From Rhodospirillales bacterium (GTDB lineage Bacteria > Pseudomonadota > Alphaproteobacteria > Reyranellales > Reyranellaceae), in assembly GCA_013205335.1 (NCBI GenBank), contig JABMNB010000423.1:1-7308 (forward strand): a stretch of 7,308 nt of DNA, given 5' to 3'. How positions within the stretch are numbered: position 1 is the first letter of the stretch; every line of letters begins with the position of its first letter. The position numbers and the translations under genes were made by a program. Shown here in pieces: positions 1-5,808 of the stretch. The notes under the pieces were generated by a model that saw nothing but the letters and a program-made list of their open reading frames with translations, was not told the DNA's origin and searched no databases.

Positions 1-1
1 G

Positions 2-388
2 CCCGAAATCACGCTGGGCACCATCCCGGGGGCCGGCGGCACGCAGCGCCTGCCGCGCTTCGTCGGCAAGTCGAAGGCCATGGACATGGTTCTGACCGGC
101 CGCATGATGGACGCCGCCGAGGCCGAGCGCTGCGGCCTGGTCAGTCGCGTCGTGCCTCTGGCACAGCTGATGGACGATGCCATCGCCACCGCCGAGAAGA
201 TCGCCGGCATGTCGCTGCCCGCGACGATGGTCGCCAAGGAAGCCGTCAATCGAGCCTTCGAAACGACGCTTTCGGAAGGCGTTCGCTTCGAGCGCCGGAC
301 CTTTCACGCAACTTTTGCCTTCGACGACCGGTCCGAGGGCATGGCGGCCTTCGCCGAGAAGCGCAAGGCAGGCTGGAAACACCGCTGA
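2..388 (+). CDS. Enoyl-CoA hydratase (crotonase family), 3' part only
   Basis: C-terminal 128 residues of an enoyl-CoA hydratase/isomerase, which hydrates trans-2-enoyl-CoA to 3-hydroxyacyl-CoA in fatty-acid beta-oxidation in the cytoplasm. The frame is open from base 2, so the gene begins before the window; the ATG at 80 is an internal methionine. The fragment opens with PEITLGTIPGAGGTQRL. Its glutamate (fragment residue 2) matches the second catalytic Glu of rat mitochondrial crotonase (Glu164 in that numbering), and the Gly-rich loop follows. Further family blocks are VLTGRMMDAAEAERCGLVSR and, near the end, DDRSEGMAAFAEKRKAGWKH, the usual C-terminal helix. The other catalytic Glu and the oxyanion-hole region lie outside the window. 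It ends 75 bp before rpsT. This linkage (enoyl-CoA hydratase, rpsT, dnaA) is common in Alphaproteobacteria. Substrate chain length cannot be told from the fragment. Confidence 0.95.
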   Translation, partial: PEITLGTIPGAGGTQRLPRFVGKSKAMDMVLTGRMMDAAEAERCGLVSRVVPLAQLMDDAIATAEKIAGMSLPATMVAKEAVNRAFETTLSEGVRFERRTFHATFAFDDRSEGMAAFAEKRKAGWKHR

Positions 389-407
389 TTTCACGGAGTT
401 GGCACGC

Positions 408-436
408 TTGACCGGCCCCCATGCGGCCCGTATAAG
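408..436 (+). promoter_or_regulatory. Sigma70-type promoter of rpsT
   Basis: The -35 hexamer TTGACC (408-413) and the -10 hexamer TATAAG (431-436) are separated by exactly 17 bp, and each matches the consensus in 5 of 6 positions. A start site near 442-444 would give a leader of about 20 nt before the rpsT ATG at 464. It is the best-formed promoter in the window, as expected for a ribosomal protein gene. The start site itself is inferred. Confidence 0.8.
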
Positions 437-463
437 CGCGCCCTTCGAGCAACGAGGACTATT

Positions 464-727
464 ATGGCTAATCACAAGTCGGCCGAGAAGCGCGCCCGCC
501 AGACCGAGCGCCGCACCGCCGTGAACACGGCCCGCCGCAGCCGCGTGCGCGGTTCGGTGAAGAAGGTCGAGGAGGCGATTGCTTCGGGCGACAAGAAGGC
601 CGCCCAGGACGCGCTCCGCGCGGCCCAGCCGGAGATCCAGCGTGGCGCCACCAAGCGCATCGTGACCAAGAACGCAGCCTCGCGCCGCGTGTCGCGACTG
701 TCGGCACGCATCAAGTCGATGGCCTGA
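464..727 (+). CDS. rpsT: 30S ribosomal protein S20
   Basis: Primary binding protein of the small ribosomal subunit; it contacts 16S rRNA early in 30S assembly. The 87-residue product is of normal length and starts with the family signature MANHKSAEKRARQ. The rest is a Lys/Arg-rich helical protein containing KRIVTKNAASRRVSRLSARI near the C-terminus, which fits the S20 helical bundle. The start is set by a GAGG Shine-Dalgarno at 454-457, 6 nt before the ATG. The gene has its own strong promoter upstream and an intrinsic terminator 31 bp after its stop codon, so it is probably a monocistronic unit. Its position next to the dnaA region is typical of Alphaproteobacteria. In other bacteria S20 represses its own translation, but no specific leader structure is visible here. 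Confidence 0.98.
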   Translation: MANHKSAEKRARQTERRTAVNTARRSRVRGSVKKVEEAIASGDKKAAQDALRAAQPEIQRGATKRIVTKNAASRRVSRLSARIKSMA

Positions 728-758
728 CGCTTCTCGCACCTTCGCTTCAGACGTTATG

Positions 759-789
759 AACGCCGCTCCTTCGAGCGGCGTTTTCTTTT
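759..789 (+). terminator. Intrinsic terminator of rpsT
   Basis: A perfect 10-bp stem, AACGCCGCTC (759-768) and GAGCGGCGTT (773-782), with a CTTC loop. A T-rich tract, TTTTCTTTT (781-788), follows and partly overlaps the stem. It lies 31 bp after the rpsT stop codon and should separate rpsT transcription from the gene-free region downstream. Confidence 0.93.
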
Positions 790-1036
790 GTGGTGATGAC
801 GACGACAAAAAAGAATCTCGCCGCTTTTCGACAATGAATGTTTGGTCGTCTATTGGCCGAACGACATACGATTCGGATTTATCGAACGATGCGCATCGGC
901 GAGCGCTAGATGTTGAGAGGCGCCACACGATGAACGGCGCGTAAAATCGGTTCGAACAACTTGTCAATCGAGTCGCGTCGCGAAGTGTCTGAATAGCGTG
1001 CGGTGTTGTGCGTGTGATTCGTTTGCGCACTTCGGA

Positions 1037-1053
1037 GAGTCTGGATAAGACTC
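1037..1053. repeat. Inverted repeat of two GANTC sites enclosing a near-consensus DnaA box
   Basis: GAGTCT (1037-1042) and AGACTC (1048-1053) are perfect inverted copies around GGATA. Each arm contains a GANTC site. The segment TCTGGATAA (1040-1048) is, on the minus strand, TTATCCAGA, one mismatch from the DnaA box TTATCCACA. The arrangement is seen directly; a role in DnaA or methylation control is inferred. Confidence 0.45.
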
Positions 1054-1094
1054 GGCCCATCGCGACGGGGCGTGGGGCGCTGGGTTGCGAGCCA

Positions 1095-1122
1095 GATGGA
1101 GAAGAGGGGATTCCTCTCCATC
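1095..1122. repeat. Eight-base inverted repeat (hairpin-forming)
   Basis: GATGGAGA (1095-1102) and TCTCCATC (1115-1122) are perfect complements across a 12-base loop. An alternative inner stem, AGAGG with CCTCT, is possible inside the same sequence. No T-tract follows, so it is not a standard terminator. If transcribed it would form a hairpin about 185 nt before the rhodanese start. Its function is unknown. Confidence 0.5.
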
Positions 1123-1307
1123 GACAACGACGAACGAGGGAGACAGGTACACAACGCTTCGCAAGTTCGACGATCGAAGAAAGATGAAGCGTCCCTCAAG
1201 CGACGCTCGCTCAAAATCCCTCGTCCTCTCTTGCCGTGTTGTGTGTCGCCTTCGAGCGCTGGCTCGCCGGACCACGCCTCGCTTCTACGAATGAAGAGCG
1301 GGGGGCC

Positions 1308-1772
1308 ATGTCGAAAGACAACAAGATCGCCGACACATACGAGGTGTCCCCCGCGTCCGGCTATGCCGGCGACGTGAGCCCGGCGACAGCCTGGAAAATT
1401 CTCGGCGACCACAAGGACGCTATCCTGATCGACGTACGCACCCGTGCCGAATGGAACTATGTCGGCGTGCCCGACCTCGCGGACTTCGACAAGAAGCCGG
1501 GCCTGGTCGAATGGCAAATCTTCCCGAGCATGCAGACCAATCCGCAATTCGTCGACGCCCTGTCGGGAACGCTGACGGACACGGCGGCCCCGCTGCTCTT
1601 TCTGTGTCGAAGTGGAGTGCGATCGGTCGCGGCGGCGAAAGCCATGTCCGCGGCCGGATACAGTACGTGTCTCAATGTGGCAGACGGCTTTGAAGGACCT
1701 CTCGATTCGCTCGGCAAGCGCGGCGCGACGAGGGGATGGAAGGCAGCGGGACTTCCGTGGAGACAGACGTGA
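1308..1772 (+). CDS. Single-domain rhodanese-like protein
   Basis: A 154-residue single-domain rhodanese, a fold that carries a persulfide on an active-site cysteine for sulfur transfer; the physiological donor and acceptor are unknown. Visible hallmarks are IDVRTRAEW at residues 41-49 (the conserved Asp-Val-Arg of the CH2A-like region) and the active-site loop C100-R-S-G-V-R105 after the strand LLFLC. The C-terminal NVADGFEG and GWKAAGLPW blocks are typical of bacterial single-domain rhodaneses. There is no signal peptide or membrane segment, so it is probably cytoplasmic. I chose ATG 1308 because similarity begins just after it. The frame extends back to a GTG at 1236, but those 24 extra residues look unrelated to the family. 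The ribosome site is weak (GAAGAG, 1293-1298). It lies between rpsT and dnaA and probably shares a transcript with dnaA. Confidence 0.88.
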   Translation: MSKDNKIADTYEVSPASGYAGDVSPATAWKILGDHKDAILIDVRTRAEWNYVGVPDLADFDKKPGLVEWQIFPSMQTNPQFVDALSGTLTDTAAPLLFLCRSGVRSVAAAKAMSAAGYSTCLNVADGFEGPLDSLGKRGATRGWKAAGLPWRQT

Positions 1773-1843
1773 ATCGAATTCAGGCGCCGATCCAAGGCAA
1801 CAACAACGCAGCATACGAAAGAAACAGCGTGGCGGGGGCAGAT

Positions 1844-3253
1844 ATGGAAGAAATGGCGGGCCGAAAGGAGCTCGAAGCGCATTGGGTGCGCGTCTGCGAT
1901 CGGCTTCGCAAGGAAATCGGAGACAAGGCCTTCAAGACGTGGTTCGGCGAGGTCGAGCTGGGTGAGCTGAAGGATGGCAAGCTGCGCCTCTACGCCCCGA
2001 CGCGCTTCGTGCGCGACTGGGTCGGCCGTCACTACGGCGACCGCGTGCTCGCCTACTGGCAGTCGGTGACGCCTGAGGTGAAGAACGTCGAGGTGAACCT
2101 CGTGCCGCCGCCGGCCCCGCGCCGTCCGAACGAAATCATCGCGATGCCGCCCGTGCCCTCGTCGCAGAGCCATCAGACGCCGATGCCGCGCATGGGACCG
2201 TCGATCGGCCGCGGTGCCGACGAGATCTCGCAGGCTCCGGAGGGGCGCTACACCTTCGCCAACTTCGTGGTCGGCAAGCCCAACGAGTTCGCCTATGCGG
2301 CGGCACGCAACATCTCCGAGCAGGACCTGCCGCTCCCCGAGCGCAACCCGCTCTATATTTTCGGCGGCGTCGGCCTCGGCAAGACCCATCTCATGCATGC
2401 GATCTGGCATGTCATCCGCGAGCGCGACCCGAAGACCCGCGTGCTCTACCTGACGGCCGAGAGCTTCGTGAACCGCTTCATCCAGGCGCTGCGCACCAAG
2501 AACACCGGCCAGTTCAAGGAGCTGTTCCGCAACGTCGACGTGCTGATGGTCGACGACGTCCAGTTCATCTGCGGCAAGGAAGCGAGCCAGGACGAGTTCT
2601 TCTTCACGTTCAACTCGCTGGTCGAGCAGAACAAGCAGATCATCCTCTCCTCGGAGAAGCCGCCGAGCGAGCTGCAGGACATCGAGGAGCGCATGCGCTC
2701 GCGCCTCGGCAGCGGTCTCGTCGCCGACATCCATTCCTCGACCTATGAGCTGCGCCTGTCGATCCTGCAGACCAAGGCCGAGAACGCCCGCGTGCCGGTG
2801 CCGACCAACGTGCTCGAGTTCCTCGCGCACAAGATCAGCACCAACATCCGCGAACTCGAGGGCGCGCTGAACCGCGTCGTCGCGCACGGCCAGCTCATCG
2901 GCCGCGAGATCACCGTCGAGATGGCGCAGGACGTGCTGCACGACCTGCTGCGCCAGGCCGACCGCAAGGTCACGGTCGACGAGATCCAGCAGCGCGTCGC
3001 CGCGCACTACAACATCAAGCTCGCCGAGATGAGCTCGCCCCGGCGCGCCCGCTCGGTTGCCCGGCCACGCCAGGTGGCAATGTACCTCGCCAAGCAGCTG
3101 ACGACGCTCAGCCTGCCGCAGATCGGCAAGCGTTTCGGCAACCGCGACCACACCACGGTCATGCACGCCGTGCGCAAGATCGAGGAACTCAAGGTTTCCG
3201 ACCTGTCGATCGCCGAGGACGTCGAACTCCTCAAGCGGCAGTTGCAGGGCTGA
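1844..3253 (+). CDS. dnaA: Chromosomal replication initiator DnaA
   Basis: AAA+ initiator that binds DnaA boxes and unwinds oriC; 469 residues from ATG 1844. Domain I (about 10-80) interacts with DnaB and regulators. A Pro-rich linker (about 85-130) follows, then the AAA+ domain: Walker A GGVGLGKTH (174-182), Walker B VDVLMVDDVQF (231-241, DD at 237-238), sensor 1 near ILSSEKPP, box VII RMRSRLGSGL with arginine finger R287, and sensor 2 NIRELEGALNR (R336). Domain IV ends with the DNA-binding signature RDHTTVMHAVRKI (434-446). The start is uncertain. The frame is open from ATG 1736, inside the rhodanese gene, but a GAGGGG abuts that ATG too closely. GTG 1769 overlaps the rhodanese stop as GTGA and has GGAG at 1759-1762. 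Codons between 1769 and 1843 are poorer in third-position GC than the rest, and homology begins after 1844, so I prefer 1844. An unusual Ser290 stands where most DnaA proteins have Trp. Confidence 0.97.
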   Translation: MEEMAGRKELEAHWVRVCDRLRKEIGDKAFKTWFGEVELGELKDGKLRLYAPTRFVRDWVGRHYGDRVLAYWQSVTPEVKNVEVNLVPPPAPRRPNEIIAMPPVPSSQSHQTPMPRMGPSIGRGADEISQAPEGRYTFANFVVGKPNEFAYAAARNISEQDLPLPERNPLYIFGGVGLGKTHLMHAIWHVIRERDPKTRVLYLTAESFVNRFIQALRTKNTGQFKELFRNVDVLMVDDVQFICGKEASQDEFFFTFNSLVEQNKQIILSSEKPPSELQDIEERMRSRLGSGLVADIHSSTYELRLSILQTKAENARVPVPTNVLEFLAHKISTNIRELEGALNRVVAHGQLIGREITVEMAQDVLHDLLRQADRKVTVDEIQQRVAAHYNIKLAEMSSPRRARSVARPRQVAMYLAKQLTTLSLPQIGKRFGNRDHTTVMHAVRKIEELKVSDLSIAEDVELLKRQLQG

Positions 3254-3278
3254 GCCCTCTTCGACGCGACTTTCGGAG

Positions 3279-3302
3279 CGGGCCCCGGAAGGGGCCCGTT
3301 TT
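3279..3302 (+). terminator. Intrinsic terminator of dnaA
   Basis: A perfect 8-bp GC-only stem, CGGGCCCC (3279-3286) and GGGGCCCG (3291-3298), with a GGAA tetraloop and a run of four T (3299-3302). It lies 25 bp after the dnaA stop codon. It should largely uncouple dnaN from dnaA transcription, in line with promoter-like elements in the gap that follows. Confidence 0.9.
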
Positions 3303-3329
3303 GCGTATGGAACCAGGCCCTAAGAGCCT

Positions 3330-3441
3330 CAAAATACGGGCGAATTCACTTCCCGGTGGCCGACCGCGTGCTATAGTCTCCGACCGTTACGCCGGGACTT
3401 TGCGCAACCGGCGAAACGGGGTGTCTGAACCGCGTATTTTG
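3330..3441. repeat. Nine-base inverted repeat pair in the dnaN upstream region
   Basis: CAAAATACG (3330-3338) and CGTATTTTG (3433-3441) are exact inverted copies about 95 bp apart, flanking the candidate -10 at 3372. They might be two binding sites for one regulator or chance. I do not recognise the motif. Confidence 0.3.
3366..3378 (+). promoter_or_regulatory. Candidate dnaN promoter (-10 element)
   Basis: GCTATAGTC at 3370-3378 contains TATAGT (3372-3377), 5 of 6 to the sigma70 -10, and resembles the Caulobacter-type GCTATAWC form. No good -35 sits 16-18 bp upstream; TTCCCG at 3350 is the nearest and is poor. A start near 3384 would give a leader of about 80 nt before dnaN. A second, weaker -10-like element (TATAGC, 3450-3455) lies much closer to the ATG. 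Confidence 0.45.
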
Positions 3442-3464
3442 GCCCTCGTTATAGCGACCAACCC

Positions 3465-4583
3465 ATGAAACTGACGATCGAACGGGCAGCCCTCCTGAAG
3501 GCGCTGGCTCATGTGCAGAGTGTGGTCGAACGGCGGAACACGATCCCCATTCTGTCCAATGTGCTGATCACCGCCCAGAAGGGCCGGCTGAGCCTCGCTG
3601 CGACCGACATGGACCTCGCGATCACCGAGTCGGTGGAAGCGAGCGCTTCCAAGACCGGATCGACCACGGCGCCGGCCCATACGCTGTACGAGATCGTCCG
3701 CAAGCTGCCGGATGGCGCCCAGGTCGAACTCGAAGCGGCCTCGGACAACAGCAGCCTGGTCATCCGGGCCGGCCGCTCCCGCTTCACGCTGCAGTGCCTG
3801 CCGCCGGCCGACTTCCCGGCGATGAGCGAGGGCGACCTGCCGCACCGGTTCCAGCTTCCGGCCACCGACCTCAAGGGCATCATCGACCGCACCCGGTTCG
3901 CGATCTCCAACGAGGAGACCCGCTATTACCTGAACGGAATCTACTTCCATGCCGCGACCGTGGGCGGCACCCAGGTGCTGCGCGGCGTGGCGACCGACGG
4001 CCACCGGCTGGCCCGGGTCGAGGTGCCGCTGCCCAAGGGCGCCGGCGAGATCCCGGGCGTGATCGTGCCGCGCAAGACCGTGGGCGAGGTCCGCAAGCTG
4101 CTCGACGAGAGCGACGGTACGGTCGACATCGAGCTGTCCGACACCCGCATCCGCTTCTCCAGCGGCAACGTCACCCTGGTCAGCAAGCTGATCGACGGCA
4201 CCTTCCCGGACTACGAGCGGGTCATCCCGACCGGCAACGACAAGATCCTGAACGTGCCGTGCAAGGAATTCGCACATGCCGTCGACCGCGTCTCGACCAT
4301 CTCCACGGAGAAGTCGCGCGCCATCAAGCTGGCGGTCGCCAAGGGCATCGTCACGCTCTCGGCCACCAGCCCCGACGCCGGCAGCGCCACCGAGGAGATC
4401 GAGGTCGAATACAAGGACACGGCCCTCGAGATCGGCTTCAATTCGCGCTACCTGCTCGACATCACCGAGCAGATCGTGGGTGCCGAAGCACGCTTCCTGA
4501 TGGCCGATGCCGGCTCGCCCACCCTGGTGCGCGACGGTGCCGACGAGAGCGCGCTCTACGTGCTCATGCCGATGCGGGTATGA
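3465..4583 (+). CDS. dnaN: DNA polymerase III subunit beta (sliding clamp)
   Basis: Ring-shaped dimeric clamp that tethers DNA polymerase III and other partners to DNA. The 372-residue length is normal for the family. Starting with MKLTIERAALLKAL, it shows three repeated clamp domains: about 1-120, 125-245 and 250-372. Family blocks are SGRSRF-like AGRSRFTLQCLPPADFP (102-118), YYLNGIYF (154-161), VATDGHRLA (175-183), SKLIDGTFPDYERVIP (240-255) and the C-terminal MPMRV (368-372), which forms part of the hydrophobic pocket that binds clamp-interacting peptides. ATG 3465 is the family start, yet no Shine-Dalgarno precedes it. The TGA stop overlaps the recF start in ATGA, so recF translation is probably coupled. 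Expression is likely from its own promoter, since a terminator follows dnaA. Confidence 0.98.
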   Translation: MKLTIERAALLKALAHVQSVVERRNTIPILSNVLITAQKGRLSLAATDMDLAITESVEASASKTGSTTAPAHTLYEIVRKLPDGAQVELEAASDNSSLVIRAGRSRFTLQCLPPADFPAMSEGDLPHRFQLPATDLKGIIDRTRFAISNEETRYYLNGIYFHAATVGGTQVLRGVATDGHRLARVEVPLPKGAGEIPGVIVPRKTVGEVRKLLDESDGTVDIELSDTRIRFSSGNVTLVSKLIDGTFPDYERVIPTGNDKILNVPCKEFAHAVDRVSTISTEKSRAIKLAVAKGIVTLSATSPDAGSATEEIEVEYKDTALEIGFNSRYLLDITEQIVGAEARFLMADAGSPTLVRDGADESALYVLMPMRV

Positions 4584-5785
4584 CGGCACAGGCCATCAGC
4601 GCCCTCGCTTATTCTTCCGACGCCGTATCGGGCGCTGCGCCGGCACTCCTCGCCGTGCGCCAGCTTCGCCTCACCGACTTCCGCAACTATCGCCAGCTCC
4701 GCCTCGATTGCGGTCTCGAGCCCGTCGTCCTCGTCGGCGCCAACGGGGCGGGCAAGACCAACCTGCTGGAGGCGCTCTCCTTTCTGGCGCCCGGGCGCGG
4801 TCTGCGGCGCGCCAAGCTCGACGATGTCTGCCGCCGCTCGCGCGGCGAGGAGCCCACGGCCGCCGGCTGGGCGGTCGCCGCCACATTGGACACGCCCGAG
4901 GGCCGGGTCGCCATCGGCACCGGCCTCGAAGCCGGCCGCAGCGACGGCGGCCTGCCGCGCCGTGCCGTGCGGATCGACGGCCGGCCGATGCAGAGCCAGA
5001 CGGCCCTCGGCCTGCATGTCGCGGCGGTGTGGCTGACGCCGCAGCTCGACCGCCTGTTCCTCGACGGCACGACCGAGCGCCGGCGTTTCCTCGACCGGCT
5101 GGTGACGGCGCTGCATCCCGGGCATGCGGGCGGCGTCGCGGCGTACGAGAACGCGATGCGCCAGCGCTCGCGGCTGCTCGGTGAAGGCAATCGCGACCCG
5201 CACTGGTTCACGGCATTGGAAGACACGATGGCCCGCCATGGTGTGGCGCTCGCTTCGGCCCGCGCCGACACGGTGCAGCGTCTCGACGCCGCCGCGCGGC
5301 TGGGGGTCGGCCCGTTCCCGCGAGCGTCCCTGGCCATGACCGGCGAGGTCGACGGCTGGGTGGCCACGATGGCCGCGATCGATGTCGAAGACCGGCTGCG
5401 CAGCGAACTGGCCGCGAGCCGGTCGCGCGACGCCGAAGCCGGCACGACGTCCTGCGGGCCCCATCGCAGCGACCTCGCGGTGCGCCATCTCGACCTCGAC
5501 CTGCCGGCGGCCGAAGGCTCGACCGGCCAGCAGAAGGCCGTCCTCGTCTCGATCGCGCTGGCGCACGCAAGGCTGGTGGCACTGTCGCGCGGTCGGCCAC
5601 CGCTGCTGCTGCTCGATGAAATCGCGGCCCATCTCGATGCGGAGCGCCGGCTGGCGCTGTTCGACGAGGTGGTGGCGCTCGGCGTCCAGAGCTGGATGAC
5701 CGGCACCGATGCCGAACTCTTTGCGCCGCTTGCCGGCCGCGCGCAGATCCTGCGCGTAGCCGACGGATCGATCGCGGCGGTCTGA
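4580..5785 (+). CDS. recF: DNA replication and repair protein RecF
   Basis: SMC-like ATPase that with RecO and RecR loads RecA at gaps and stalled forks; 401 residues, somewhat longer than the usual 360-385. Walker A is GANGAGKT (53-60), within the N-terminal LRLTDFRNYRQLRL...VLVGANGAGKTNLLEAL region. The ABC-type signature is STGQQKA (314-320) and Walker B is PLLLLDEIAAHLD (341-353, D346 E347), followed by the D-loop. SCGPHRSDL (291-299) is a family block. The extra length is mostly an N-terminal Ala/Ser-rich segment of about 25 residues before LAVRQLRL. A GTG at 4655 could be an alternative start without it. I keep ATG 4580 because it overlaps the dnaN stop as ATGA. gyrB follows 23 bp after the stop without a terminator, so dnaN-recF-gyrB looks like one operon. 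Confidence 0.96.
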   Translation: MTAQAISALAYSSDAVSGAAPALLAVRQLRLTDFRNYRQLRLDCGLEPVVLVGANGAGKTNLLEALSFLAPGRGLRRAKLDDVCRRSRGEEPTAAGWAVAATLDTPEGRVAIGTGLEAGRSDGGLPRRAVRIDGRPMQSQTALGLHVAAVWLTPQLDRLFLDGTTERRRFLDRLVTALHPGHAGGVAAYENAMRQRSRLLGEGNRDPHWFTALEDTMARHGVALASARADTVQRLDAAARLGVGPFPRASLAMTGEVDGWVATMAAIDVEDRLRSELAASRSRDAEAGTTSCGPHRSDLAVRHLDLDLPAAEGSTGQQKAVLVSIALAHARLVALSRGRPPLLLLDEIAAHLDAERRLALFDEVVALGVQSWMTGTDAELFAPLAGRAQILRVADGSIAAV

Positions 5786-5808
5786 ACACCTTTCCGAAAG
5801 CCAGGACC

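Larger units (their letters stand above)
790..1307. promoter_or_regulatory. Gene-free region upstream of rhodanese/dnaA, candidate control region or part of oriC
   Basis: No convincing gene in about 518 bp: short open frames occur on both strands, but none has a recognisable domain or a credible start. A hand count gives about 54% GC over 781-1260, with the first 60 bases at 40%. GANTC sites lie at 813, 870, 970, 1016, 1037, 1049 and 1109. A one-mismatch DnaA box, read as TCTGGATAA on the plus strand, lies at 1040-1048. The 7-mer CGAACGA occurs at 858, 883 and 1131, an 8-bp inverted repeat spans 1095-1122, and GTTCGAAC (950-957) is a palindrome. In Alphaproteobacteria GANTC is the CcrM methylation site and affects origin and dnaA control. 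That this region is an origin or the dnaA control region is inference. Against an origin, I see only one near-consensus DnaA box. The promoter for the downstream genes probably lies here, but I could not fix it. Confidence 0.45.

Noticed and set aside
825..833. TTTTCGACA as a second DnaA box
   Set aside because: Two mismatches from TTATCCACA, including a core position; expected by chance in a region of this size.
842..872. Possible promoter TTGGTC with TACGAT 19 bp downstream
   Set aside because: The spacing is long and the -10 weak (4 of 6). Not strong enough to annotate.
1236..1307. Upstream GTG start for the rhodanese
   Set aside because: The 24 added residues do not look like rhodanese sequence, and no Shine-Dalgarno precedes the GTG. 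ATG 1308 fits the family length.
906..1814. Minus-strand open frame across the gene-free region and the rhodanese gene
   Set aside because: Arg/Ser-rich with no recognisable domain. About half of it is antisense to the rhodanese, and no ribosome site or promoter supports it.
1736..1843. Longest possible dnaA start at ATG 1736
   Set aside because: The purine-rich GAGGGG abuts the ATG without proper spacing, the start lies 37 bp inside the rhodanese gene, and the added residues do not resemble DnaA. GTG 1769 remains a possible alternative.
1457..3166. Long minus-strand open frame (569 codons) opposite the rhodanese and dnaA
   Set aside because: It is antisense to two well-supported genes, shows no domain, and has the Arg/His/Asp/Val-rich composition typical of the shadow frame of high-GC genes.
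3387..4589. Minus-strand open frame (400 codons) opposite dnaN
   Set aside because: It mirrors the dnaN codons, has no domain, and its low-complexity composition fits a shadow.
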